Part shown: piece by piece, positions 1 through 8,444 of the stretch | Layout of the letters: each line of letters opens with the position of its first letter | How positions within the stretch are numbered: position 1 is the stretch's first letter | Source of the DNA: JAPLDB01 sp038206355 | Lineage (GTDB): Bacteria; Bacteroidota; Bacteroidia; AKYH767-A; 2013-40CM-41-45 | Length of the DNA stretch: 64,000 bases | Direction of reading: 5' to 3' | Assembly: GCA_038206355.1 (NCBI GenBank) | Contig: JBBRAY010000017.1 | Coordinates: forward strand, 1-64,000 | Position numbers and translations under genes: made by a program | The notes under the pieces: model-generated | The model's input: only the letters and a program-made list of their open reading frames with translations | What the model was told of the DNA's origin: nothing | Database searches by the model: none

Positions 1-29
1 ATGCTCTGAACCAGCTGAGCTAAACTCCC
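1..29 (-). tRNA. tRNA 5' end, cut by the window edge
   Basis: Read on the minus strand, these bases give a 7-nt acceptor 5' strand (GGGAGTT), TA, a GCTC/GAGC D-stem with a GGTT-containing D-loop, and the start of the anticodon arm. The rest lies outside the window, so identity cannot be assigned. The same 29 bases recur at 91-119. Confidence 0.55.
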
Positions 30-60
30 CTTTTACTTATTTATCTATCTTCAAAATTAC

Positions 61-119
61 CGGCTGTGACCCTCCCGTTTTTAAGACGGGATGCTCTGAA
101 CCAGCTGAGCTAAACTCCC
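61..119 (-). pseudogene. tRNA-like fragment lacking T-loop and 3' acceptor strand
   Basis: The minus strand begins with the same acceptor and D-arm as the copy at 1-29. An anticodon arm follows whose 5-bp stem (CCCGT/ACGGG) closes the loop CTTAAAA, then a GGGTC variable loop and the 5' side of a T-stem. The sequence then becomes AT-rich: no TTCGAAT-type T-loop and no AACTCCC acceptor partner are present. The formal anticodon TAA (Leu) does not suit a tRNA with a short variable loop. I read it as a truncated or rearranged tRNA copy; an assembly artefact is also possible. Confidence 0.5.
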
Positions 120-137
120 GTTATTTTAAGGGGGGCG

Positions 138-167
138 CAAATATAGACAGATTTTCAGTTTGACAAA
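138..167 (-). promoter_or_regulatory. Bacteroidota-type promoter for the tRNA unit
   Basis: On the minus strand TTTG (164-167) is followed by 18 nt and then TATATTTG (138-145), close to the Bacteroidota primary sigma consensus TTTG-N19-TAnnTTTG. The predicted start lies near 131, about 12 nt before the tRNA-like 5' end at 119. Confidence 0.55.
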
Positions 168-374
168 ACCTAAAATAAATTTTATCGGACCCCTCTAACA
201 ACTAAATACTTGCGTGCATACAGATTGTATTACCACTATTAATTCTGACGAAATATTTGCCTACCATGGATAAGTAAGGCAATTGAATTAATCCACCACA
301 TAATCCCCCTCCCTCCATTCCTGATTAATATCACTTGCTAATCTACTTAATATTAATACCTTTGATTCTCTCTT

Positions 375-800
375 TTGAAAGGCATCCGCTACATATCTAA
401 ATCCATTGCCGTTTTAATGCTCGGTATCATGCTGCAAAGTTTGTATTGCTCTGCAGTTTGTGCGGTCGGAATTAATTACTGCTGCACTGAGATGAAGTAT
501 GAAAAACCGGATTGCTGTAAAAAGAAACAGAAATCCTGTTGCGCAAATGATGCCGGTGACAAAAATCAAAATAACGGCTGCCAGAAAAAGCATGTTTCCT
601 TTTTTAAAACAATAGGAAAATACTTTGCTGCTCATGCCACGATTGACCTTCAGGTTTACCAGTCATTACTGCCATTTACTTACCCTGAACTGAATTTTCA
701 GTCTGTAGAAAATCAATTTTCTCTTTTCAACAACACAGGATTTCATCCGCCGCCTCCCAATGATGAAGTTGTAGTCCTGACGCACAACTTTCGTATTTGA
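375..800 (+). CDS. Small exported Cys-rich protein (HYC_CC_PP-like)
   Basis: A 141-residue protein with a hydrophobic N-terminal segment (about residues 8-30), a cluster of cysteine pairs at about 36-56 (YCC, DCC, SCC) and a proline run (HPPPP) near residue 125. This layout resembles the small Bacteroidota family named for its conserved HYC, CC and PP motifs, whose function is unknown. The start is TTG with no clear ribosome binding site. It lies upstream of a copper-resistance region, so metal binding by the cysteines is a reasonable inference, but nothing in the sequence proves it. Confidence 0.6.
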   Translation: MKGIRYISKSIAVLMLGIMLQSLYCSAVCAVGINYCCTEMKYEKPDCCKKKQKSCCANDAGDKNQNNGCQKKHVSFFKTIGKYFAAHATIDLQVYQSLLPFTYPELNFQSVENQFSLFNNTGFHPPPPNDEVVVLTHNFRI

Positions 801-921
801 TTTCCTGAACAATTTATTTCCCGGTGGTCCCGAAATTTCGGAGTGCTATCCGGGCTGAATAGTTAGTTTCCGGTATTTGTCATTAATTTTCCCTAAACCA
901 TCACTTATCAATCTCATCACA

Positions 922-3180
922 ATGAAAAAATCACTATTTCCAACATTCACTGCATTCGTCTGCAGTTGTATTATTGTCAATGCTCAGTCAAATTACCTCG
1001 ACACTTATATCGGTAGCACGGTAACGCTCACTACCATCGGTACAAGCAACAACCAGATTTCAGCTCCACAGGACCTTGACTTCAAACCGAACTCGAATGA
1101 GTTGTGGGTTGTCAACTACGGAGGCAGCAATGGCAGTGACATGGTCATTTTTTACAATGCCGGATTACCAAGCCAGACTAGTCAGTACCGCAAGGACACA
1201 CATACCAGTCACTTCATGCGCAATTGCAGCTCTTTTGCTTTTGGTGATGATGGAAAGCTTGCCTGTGTGAGTGAAATTCAAAGTACCAATGGTGGCAACT
1301 CCACTTTTATGGGACCTGCTTTATGGCTCAGCGACACGAACATTTATGCAAAAGTATTTCAGAACAACTGGGTAAGCGGATTACCACTCGGCAGTCACAT
1401 CGACATGTTACACCAGAGTCCGAATGCAATGGGAATCGCACACGATACTGCCATGGCTTATTGGGTGATGGATGGCTGGAATGGAAATATTTGCAGATAT
1501 GATTTTGTAATGGATCACGGTCCTGGCTACGACAATCATTCTGCCGGCGGAATAAAAAGATATACGGATATCCTGGTAACTCGCGTACCGCAGACGCCAA
1601 GTCACATGATCCTTGACAAAGCAACAGGATGGCTTTACTTTATTGACGGAGGTCCGAAGCAAATCAAAAGAATGGACACGCATAGCGGAAGCATTACCGG
1701 CAACCTCACCGTTCCGTCAACTGCCACTGAAACACTTGCCGCCGGATATAAAAAAGTTGAGTTTGCAACAGTTGAAATCCTGGCGACACTTCCTAGTCAG
1801 CCATGCGGAATAGATTTTTATAAAGATCGTCTTGTTGTTTCTGATTTTACGACAGGCGACATTTATCTTTATAGTACCGGTGGTGCTTTTACACTTCTTC
1901 AGACCATTCAAACCGGACATCCCGGAATGATGGGAGTGAAAGTAGGACCCGATGGAAAAATATGGTGCGTGAATAAAACTGAAAGTAAAGTTTACCGGCT
2001 GGATGTTGCTGCTCCTGCACTTGATGCATCCATTGTGAGTATCACCTCTCCCCTCGTTGAAAATTACAAAAGTAATTTTTACGCAACTAATTTTAATGTA
2101 TGTAATGGAAACATAACACCTACTGCAGATATCTTCAATAACGGTACGACAACAATTACTGATATGGAAATTCATTACATGCTTGATGGTGGCGTGCATA
2201 CCATTTATAACTGGACGGGCACTCTTGCGGCAGGAACTTCAACATCTGTCGTCCTTCCGAATTCAGTTGTGACAAACGGCGGCCACCAACTGGATGTAAT
2301 GATCATGATGGTAAATGGAATGCCAGACGATATTGATTTGAATAACATGGCATCAGGATCATTCCGGTCATTTGATGCAGCATTTGAACAACCAATGATT
2401 GAGGGATTTAGTTCAGCGACATTCCCGCCGTCAGGATGGAATTACATCCACTACAATCCGAATAATAAAATGGCCCGCGCAACAGTGGGAGGATTTGGCG
2501 CAAGCACAGGCTGTGTAAAAATGGATAACTATTCCGGAGCAGAAGATATCACCGGCCAGATTGATTATCTTTTTACTCCAATGATTGACATGTCGGCAAC
2601 GACCTCAGCGGCACAACTGAAATTCAGTGTTGCGCATGCACGTTACAATACATCTACGAACGACAGACTAAGGGTTTTAGCATCTCCTGACTGTGGCAGT
2701 TCATGGGATGTAATTTATGATAAAGCCGGTGCTACTCTTGCAACTGCACCAACCGTCACTTCTGCTTTTACTCCAACTGCATCGCAATGGAGAAGTGACT
2801 CTGTCAGTCTTGCAAATTATGCAGGCTCATCTGAACTGCTGCTTGCATTTACTTCGGTGAGTAATTACGGAAACAACGTTTACATAGATGATATTTTTAT
2901 AGGGGATTTGTTTACAGGAGTCACTGAAACATTTTCAAATTCCGATATTTCTGTGTACCCAAATCCTACAAGCAATCAACTTTTTATAAGCAGTTCACAG
3001 TCTGAAATCGAACGTATAGAGGTATCTGATTTGATTGGACATAAAGTCATAAATCAAATGCCAAAGAACGGTAATGGAAAGCAAATCACTATTAATGTTT
3101 CGGAGCTGACTCCGGGAATTTATTTGCTAACCATGTATTACAGAGGTGGTATAAATACCGGAAAAATTATCATTCAATAA
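922..3180 (+). CDS. T9SS cargo: beta-propeller plus choice-of-anchor domain
   Basis: A secreted protein of about 752 residues. I chose ATG 922, which gives a standard signal peptide (MKKSLFPTFTAF...), over an in-frame start 45 nt upstream. The first 370 residues look like an NHL/SMP-30-type propeller, with repeated units resembling GxDGKxWxVN. A spacer and then a jelly-roll, choice-of-anchor J/MAM-like domain (about 500-670) ending in YIDDIFIGD follow. The last 75 residues are a T9SS type A tail (VYPNPTSNQ to GKIIIQ), predicting export to the cell surface. It is the first gene of a co-directional secreted-protein series. Ligand or enzymatic activity is unknown. Confidence 0.75.
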   Translation: MKKSLFPTFTAFVCSCIIVNAQSNYLDTYIGSTVTLTTIGTSNNQISAPQDLDFKPNSNELWVVNYGGSNGSDMVIFYNAGLPSQTSQYRKDTHTSHFMRNCSSFAFGDDGKLACVSEIQSTNGGNSTFMGPALWLSDTNIYAKVFQNNWVSGLPLGSHIDMLHQSPNAMGIAHDTAMAYWVMDGWNGNICRYDFVMDHGPGYDNHSAGGIKRYTDILVTRVPQTPSHMILDKATGWLYFIDGGPKQIKRMDTHSGSITGNLTVPSTATETLAAGYKKVEFATVEILATLPSQPCGIDFYKDRLVVSDFTTGDIYLYSTGGAFTLLQTIQTGHPGMMGVKVGPDGKIWCVNKTESKVYRLDVAAPALDASIVSITSPLVENYKSNFYATNFNVCNGNITPTADIFNNGTTTITDMEIHYMLDGGVHTIYNWTGTLAAGTSTSVVLPNSVVTNGGHQLDVMIMMVNGMPDDIDLNNMASGSFRSFDAAFEQPMIEGFSSATFPPSGWNYIHYNPNNKMARATVGGFGASTGCVKMDNYSGAEDITGQIDYLFTPMIDMSATTSAAQLKFSVAHARYNTSTNDRLRVLASPDCGSSWDVIYDKAGATLATAPTVTSAFTPTASQWRSDSVSLANYAGSSELLLAFTSVSNYGNNVYIDDIFIGDLFTGVTETFSNSDISVYPNPTSNQLFISSSQSEIERIEVSDLIGHKVINQMPKNGNGKQITINVSELTPGIYLLTMYYRGGINTGKIIIQ

Positions 3181-3202
3181 CTAATAACAAATCAATTACC
3201 CA

Positions 3203-4087
3203 ATGAAAAAAATAATATATCTTATTGTGTTCTTGCTCTTTGCAAGCCAACTGTCAAATGCAAAATCAACTTGCAATTCGAGCTTTACTTTTAGTACTGT
3301 TGGTCTTACAGTTTCATTTATTGATGCTTCCGGAAGTAGCAATACAATTAGCTCCTGGCAATGGGATTTTGGCGATGGTAATACTTCAACTATTCAAAAT
3401 CCTACACATACTTATGCAATAGCTGATACTTATTATGTATGCCTTACCATTCACGATAATCATGGTTGCAGCAGTAGTTTTTGTCACCATGTGGTAATTA
3501 GTTCGGCGCACCCGTGTCATGCATCATATTCATTTGGCGTTGACTCAACCGGAACTATTGTACACTTCAGCAATGCCTCAACCGGAACAACTGGATCAAC
3601 TACTTACTATTGGGAATTTGGTGATGGGAATTCCTCAACCCTTGAAAATCCGGTATATACATACCAACATCCCGGACATCATGTTGTCTGCCTTTATATT
3701 TCCGATACCACCACAGGCTGTTCTTCACATTTTTGCCACATTGTATATCATTGGCTTACACATCACAATCACCATATAGTGCTTCCTTCGGCAAGGGGAA
3801 TTGCCGGCGCCGAAGCAGAAAACAAGGATGAGAATTTCAGTGTGTTTCCAAATCCGATTTCATCCACAGCAACCATTGAATACTGGTTAACACAGGATGC
3901 GCAGGTATCAATCGAAATGTTTGATTTACTTGGGAGCAAAATCATCGACCCAATGCTTATTACTGAATCAGAAGGATTGCATTCCCATTTTGTCAATGTT
4001 TCTAATGTTTCAAACGGAATCTATTTCCTGAAACTGAATGCAAATGATGAATCATACATTAAAAAAATATTTATAATAAATAATTAA
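3203..4087 (+). CDS. T9SS cargo: two PKD domains with His/Cys-rich segment
   Basis: This 294-residue protein has a signal peptide (1-20) and two PKD domains, marked by WDFGDGN at 54-60 and WEFGDGN at 137-143. Between and after them are many His and Cys residues (FCHH, HFCH) and a HHNHH run at 187-191. A T9SS type A tail starts near FPNP at 215. PKD domains are extracellular binding modules. The His/Cys enrichment is unusual for them and, in this neighbourhood, suggests metal binding (inference). It lies 22 nt after the previous gene and 6 nt before the next, so co-transcription is likely. Confidence 0.75.
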   Translation: MKKIIYLIVFLLFASQLSNAKSTCNSSFTFSTVGLTVSFIDASGSSNTISSWQWDFGDGNTSTIQNPTHTYAIADTYYVCLTIHDNHGCSSSFCHHVVISSAHPCHASYSFGVDSTGTIVHFSNASTGTTGSTTYYWEFGDGNSSTLENPVYTYQHPGHHVVCLYISDTTTGCSSHFCHIVYHWLTHHNHHIVLPSARGIAGAEAENKDENFSVFPNPISSTATIEYWLTQDAQVSIEMFDLLGSKIIDPMLITESEGLHSHFVNVSNVSNGIYFLKLNANDESYIKKIFIINN

Positions 4088-4093
4088 TCAAAA

Positions 4094-4879
4094 ATGAAAA
4101 AATCAATTTTATTATCAGCTGCTTTACTAATTGGAGTTACAATTTCTAAAGCGCAGACAGCAAGGCAATTTTCCGGACTCGATTGCAGCAACAATTCCGT
4201 CGACCTCTTTGCAGATCTCGATGCAGGAAAGGCCGTAGTAATTTTCTTCTACATGCCCAATTGCGGATCATGTCCGCCACCGGCGCAAAAAATACAAACG
4301 ATGGCAAATAATATCAATGCCCTGTATCCCGGTATGGTAAAAGGTTATGCATTTCCTTATAACAACACGACAACCTGTGCTGTATCGACAGCATGGACGA
4401 CATCAAGTTCAGTGGATCAGTTTTATACTGCCATGGATAGCGGAGCCACAATGGTCGCTTATTATGGTGGCTTCGGAATGCCAACTGTAGTTCTTGTGGG
4501 CGGACTTGATCACCGGACAATGTTTTCAACGTTGAGTTTCAGTACAAGTGATACCACCATTATGCGCGATTCTATAATGGCCCTGTATAGTCAGTTGAAT
4601 GGTGTGAATCAAATCTCTTCCGTGGTTTCCCGGTTTGCGGTTTTTCCAAATCCGGCAACAGACATGATAAATATCAATGTTGATCTGAATGAAACAACAG
4701 ATCTGCTCATTGATATTGCTGATATTACAGGAAAACAAGTGGCACTTGTTATGGATGAAAAAAGTAGCGGAATTGTATCTAAACAATTTGACACCAATTC
4801 TCTTGCGAATGGAAGTTACCTTGTACGATTAACTATAAATGGTAAAACCACAACAAGAAAATTAACAGTCAACCATTGA
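4094..4879 (+). CDS. T9SS cargo: thioredoxin-like protein
   Basis: A 261-residue protein with a signal peptide cleaved around residues 20-21 and a thioredoxin/AhpC-like fold (about 22-165). Its candidate redox motif is CGSC at 57-60, followed by PPPA, plus a cis-Pro-like GMPT near 140. A T9SS type A tail starts at FPNPA (about 182). The family does thiol-disulfide exchange or peroxide reduction; here it would act outside the cell. The unusual PPP after the active site and the surface targeting set it apart from TlpA-type periplasmic proteins. Its stop overlaps the likely TTG start of the next gene. Confidence 0.75.
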   Translation: MKKSILLSAALLIGVTISKAQTARQFSGLDCSNNSVDLFADLDAGKAVVIFFYMPNCGSCPPPAQKIQTMANNINALYPGMVKGYAFPYNNTTTCAVSTAWTTSSSVDQFYTAMDSGATMVAYYGGFGMPTVVLVGGLDHRTMFSTLSFSTSDTTIMRDSIMALYSQLNGVNQISSVVSRFAVFPNPATDMININVDLNETTDLLIDIADITGKQVALVMDEKSSGIVSKQFDTNSLANGSYLVRLTINGKTTTRKLTVNH

Positions 4880-5580
4880 TTTTGAAAAAAATTCTCCAAT
4901 ACATACTATTATCGGTGGCCGGATTTTTTCCGGCTACCGGTAATTCTTTTGGCCAGAACTATTCAATTTCTCCAAATGATTCAGTAGAAATTTCGGGAGT
5001 CTTTGAGGACCTGCAAACGCTTATCGTTAATCAAATAAATACGTCAAACGATACACTTCACTTGCAGTGGGAAAAAATAGACGAAAACATTCCACTTCTC
5101 TGGGAGGCCTCTGTATGTGATAATTCATTCTGTTATTCTACGCTGGAAGAAAGCGGATACATGGACCCTGTATTGCCGGGGGAGTATGGTTTTTTGCTTT
5201 TGCACATCACTCCTCATGTAAATTTCGGCACCTCAGTTATCCGTTATGCTGTATGGGATACCAATTTTCCATTGGTAAAAGACACACTCACCTATATTCT
5301 AAAGGTTGATTCAGCCAATGCAATCGGTGAAGCGGGAAAAGGGACAGGAGTGAAACTATATCCGAATCCGGCAACAAATTTTATTCACCTTACCGCCGAT
5401 TGGGAATCCGGATTTTCTTATTCCATCTCTGATTTATCAGGCAAAGAAATCAATATAGGTATTGCATCCACCGGTTCCATTTCAATTCCTGCAATCAATT
5501 TTCAAAACGGAATTTACCAAATTGCAATAACCCGGAAATCAAAAACGACTACCGTTCTGAAATTTATGATTCATCATTAA
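4876..5580 (+). CDS. T9SS cargo, unknown globular domain
   Basis: A 234-residue secreted protein. The start is TTG 4876, overlapping the preceding stop as TTGA, or TTG 4882; no ATG fits. A signal peptide precedes an about 120-residue beta-rich region resembling ASH/DUF1573-like modules (paired hydrophobic strands, two cysteines in VCDNSFC), then a T9SS type A tail beginning at LYPNPATN. The next ATG follows its stop directly (0 nt), so it belongs to the same operon as the thioredoxin-like and oxidase genes. Function not recognised. Confidence 0.65.
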   Translation: MILKKILQYILLSVAGFFPATGNSFGQNYSISPNDSVEISGVFEDLQTLIVNQINTSNDTLHLQWEKIDENIPLLWEASVCDNSFCYSTLEESGYMDPVLPGEYGFLLLHITPHVNFGTSVIRYAVWDTNFPLVKDTLTYILKVDSANAIGEAGKGTGVKLYPNPATNFIHLTADWESGFSYSISDLSGKEINIGIASTGSISIPAINFQNGIYQIAITRKSKTTTVLKFMIHH

Positions 5581-7311
5581 ATGAAAAAAACATACATACT
5601 TTTTTTTATTCTACTATCCGGCAAAATTAATTTTGCACAAAATCCTTTATTCATTCCTCCCGCATTAACAGGATCTACTTTTAACCTCAGCATTCAGGAT
5701 GGCATTACTCAGTTTTACCCCGGGATCAATACACCTACTTATGGCATTAACGGTCCATTACTTGCCCCAACCCTCATTGTAAATAAATGGGACTGGGTAA
5801 CAATGAATGTCACAAACAACCTGGCAGGAAACGGAAATTCGACAACCATTCACTGGCACGGAATGCACGTACCTGCAATGGATGACGGCGGACCACACCA
5901 GGTAATTCTGCAAGGTTCAACATGGAGTCCGGATTTTCAGATCCTGAATTCCGCGGCTACTTTCTGGTACCATCCACACGGTGAAAATAAAACGGACCGC
6001 CACGTTTCTAAAGGCCTTGCCGGGCTGATCATCGTTAAAGACAGTTTGGAAGCATCACTTACACTTCCACGCACATATGGCTTAGATGATTTTCCTGTCA
6101 TTGTTCAATCCAAAGCTTTTGATGTTCTCAATCAGATTGCCATTGCCACTGAAGGCGATACTGCTGTATGTGTGAATGGAACAATGCATCCATATTTAGA
6201 TGTTCCTGCTCAGGTTGTCCGATTACGTTTGCTGAACGGCTCTTCAATGCGCTCCTACAATTTTGGATTCACCGGCAATAAACCATTTAAAATGATTGCC
6301 ACAGATGCCGGATTGCTTGACAGTGCAATTAACCTGACCAGAATATTATTAAACCCCGGCGAAAGGGCAGAAATCCTTCTGGACCTCCAGGGCATGATAG
6401 GGCAAACAATTTTTTTAAACAGTTACAGTTCCGAATTACCAAATGGTATTTATGGCGCAGCGACTGTAACAGGAATGATGGGCGGTACAATTCCAGAATA
6501 TGATTTAAATCCTTTGAATGGTGCTGACTTTGGAATACTACAGTTAAACGTAGTTGCACAAACAGGAAATCCCGTTACCACATTTCCTACGACCCTGGAG
6601 TCAAATTATCCATGGACCAACTTCTCCCATTCACGAAATTTCACTTTCGCGCCTGATACAATGATGAGTGCACAGGGGCAAGTTGAAGGACCGTTTAATA
6701 TTAATGGAACACATTTCGACATGGGAGTTATCAATGAAATCACCTATCTCAACACAACAGAAAAGTGGAGAATCACAAATAACACGGGCATCGCACACCC
6801 GTTTCATATGCATGATATGCATTTTTACTTGCTGAATATCAATGGCGGAGTTGTTCCGCCTGAGTTGCGGGGAAAAAAAGATGTGGTATTGGTAATGCCC
6901 ATGCAATATGTGGAGTTCATTACCAGGTTTGAAGATTTTGCTGACGACAGTATTCCTTATATGTATCACTGTCATCTATTACATCATGAAGATGATGGAA
7001 TGATGGGTTCGTTTGTTGTTGTTGATACGACAGGAACAGCTATTCAGGAGACTGACAGGAACGCCTTTGAGATTTTCCCGAATCCCGCTTCGGGGTTGAT
7101 CAGTGTAAAGACAATTACCACCATGAACATTGCAGAAATCAACATTTCCGTTTTTGATATTTCGGGTAGAAATATAAAATCAAATACGGTCCAGACTTCA
7201 GTTGATCAATTCACACTTGATCTTAATGAGATAGAAGATGGGATTTACTTTATCGCACTCAGATCCGGAAATATGAATGTCACAAAAAAAATTATTATTC
7301 ATAAATTATAA
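5581..7311 (+). CDS. Multicopper oxidase with T9SS sorting tail
   Basis: A 576-residue laccase/CueO/CotA-type oxidase. All four copper-ligand clusters are visible: HWHG at 91-94, WYHPHG around 131-133, HPFHMHD at 406-412 and HCHLLHHEDDGM at 463-474, which supplies type 1 ligands C464, H469 and M474. A signal peptide (about 1-19) and a T9SS type A tail (FPNPAS near 500 to the end) predict surface attachment or release. The family couples oxidation of phenols, Cu(I) or other metals to reduction of O2 to water. It abuts the preceding gene, and the copper genes downstream favour Cu(I) oxidation (inference). Confidence 0.9.
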   Translation: MKKTYILFFILLSGKINFAQNPLFIPPALTGSTFNLSIQDGITQFYPGINTPTYGINGPLLAPTLIVNKWDWVTMNVTNNLAGNGNSTTIHWHGMHVPAMDDGGPHQVILQGSTWSPDFQILNSAATFWYHPHGENKTDRHVSKGLAGLIIVKDSLEASLTLPRTYGLDDFPVIVQSKAFDVLNQIAIATEGDTAVCVNGTMHPYLDVPAQVVRLRLLNGSSMRSYNFGFTGNKPFKMIATDAGLLDSAINLTRILLNPGERAEILLDLQGMIGQTIFLNSYSSELPNGIYGAATVTGMMGGTIPEYDLNPLNGADFGILQLNVVAQTGNPVTTFPTTLESNYPWTNFSHSRNFTFAPDTMMSAQGQVEGPFNINGTHFDMGVINEITYLNTTEKWRITNNTGIAHPFHMHDMHFYLLNINGGVVPPELRGKKDVVLVMPMQYVEFITRFEDFADDSIPYMYHCHLLHHEDDGMMGSFVVVDTTGTAIQETDRNAFEIFPNPASGLISVKTITTMNIAEINISVFDISGRNIKSNTVQTSVDQFTLDLNEIEDGIYFIALRSGNMNVTKKIIIHKL

Positions 7312-7313
7312 GA

Positions 7314-7724
7314 ATGTCACCTAAAAGCTTTTATGCTTCCGGAGTACTTCTCCTTTCAGTCCTCCTGTGTTCTTGTAAAAAAGAAGACAAATGCACCGGT
7401 GGCTCAGGTGGCAATCTCACATTGAAAATATCTCTCGTTCATCAAACTCATGCTATTATTAATCTGAAAAACTTTCGGGATACCATTTATATTAAATACA
7501 ATGCAAAAGAATTTCCCGGAACCGATCCCGCTCTTTATGATGCCGTCGTTATTGGTGACTGGCCTGCAGATGATGTTCTCATTCCCGGACTGCATTGCGG
7601 CGACTATTTTATTTATGGCGTCGGATATGAATCAGTACATGGGTATCGGGTGAGCGGAGGAATTCCATTTAGTACCGATCAGAAAGAAGGAGAAAAGTCT
7701 TTAACGATACCTGTGTCAGAATAA
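7314..7724 (+). CDS. Small lipoprotein, unknown function
   Basis: A 136-residue protein with a lipobox (LLCSC) after a hydrophobic signal, so probably anchored in a membrane. The mature part is short and beta-rich, with a transthyretin/CarboxypepD-like feel (pattern NLTLKISLVHQ ... IPGLHCGDYFIYG). It starts 2 nt after the multicopper oxidase stop and closes the secreted-protein series. No catalytic motif recognised; related small lipoproteins commonly sit beside copper oxidases in Bacteroidota (weak recollection). Confidence 0.6.
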   Translation: MSPKSFYASGVLLLSVLLCSCKKEDKCTGGSGGNLTLKISLVHQTHAIINLKNFRDTIYIKYNAKEFPGTDPALYDAVVIGDWPADDVLIPGLHCGDYFIYGVGYESVHGYRVSGGIPFSTDQKEGEKSLTIPVSE

Positions 7725-7774
7725 TTTCTGACCTGATTACAGAATGAAAGAATAAATTTCTAAAATTAATTCCA

Positions 7775-8344
7775 ATGAAAAAGAAAATAATGTTTATCAG
7801 TCTTGCATTTTGTGCATCGACACTAATTTCATGTGCCCAGGCGAAACATGAACAAAAAAGTAAAGAATCAAAGACATCCGTTGTCTTATTTGAGAACACA
7901 AATGAGGAAGTAAAGACTCAAATCAATAATCTGCTTTCGGATTATATTAAACTAAAAGACGCCCTTGTAGCCGATGATGCAAAGATGACTGCCGTCAATA
8001 CAAAAGCATTCCGAAAAACACTTGAGTTGATTGAAATGAATAAAATGACCGGCGCTGAGCATACTTACTTTATGACGATGCAACCAAAACTTGATTATGA
8101 TGCAGAACATATTCAAGGAGCACCGAATATAGATCACATGCGCGAACATTTTGCAACCCTATCCGACAATTTATTTTCTCTCGTGAAAGCATTTAAAGCA
8201 AACAATGGCACTGTTATTTATCTGGATCATTGTCCGATGTACGACAAAGGCGCAAACTGGATCAGCACTGAAGAGTCGATTAGAAATCCTTATTTCGGAA
8301 AACAAATGCCTACCTGTGGCAAGGTGACTGAAACACTGAATTAG
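7775..8344 (+). CDS. DUF3347 protein, periplasmic lipoprotein
   Basis: This 189-residue protein has a lipobox (LISC, about residue 20) and a DUF3347 domain: an all-helical stretch beginning with the YIKLKDALVADD type of pattern, and a C-terminal LDHCPMYDKGANW motif followed by NPYFGKQMPTCG. DUF3347 is found free or fused to CusB-type adaptors in Bacteroidota copper loci. The conserved HCPM and C residues suggest metal binding, but the role is not established. It stands between two multicopper oxidases. A weak 7-bp AT-rich hairpin (8353-8370) follows it. Confidence 0.8.
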   Translation: MKKKIMFISLAFCASTLISCAQAKHEQKSKESKTSVVLFENTNEEVKTQINNLLSDYIKLKDALVADDAKMTAVNTKAFRKTLELIEMNKMTGAEHTYFMTMQPKLDYDAEHIQGAPNIDHMREHFATLSDNLFSLVKAFKANNGTVIYLDHCPMYDKGANWISTEESIRNPYFGKQMPTCGKVTETLN

Positions 8345-8444
8345 CATTTCAATATTTTCCGAAGAAAATAAAATACATCCATTCCGTTGAATTATTGATT
8401 TGATGGAATGATAAATCTATTCTCATTTTAAATATTTTCTATTA

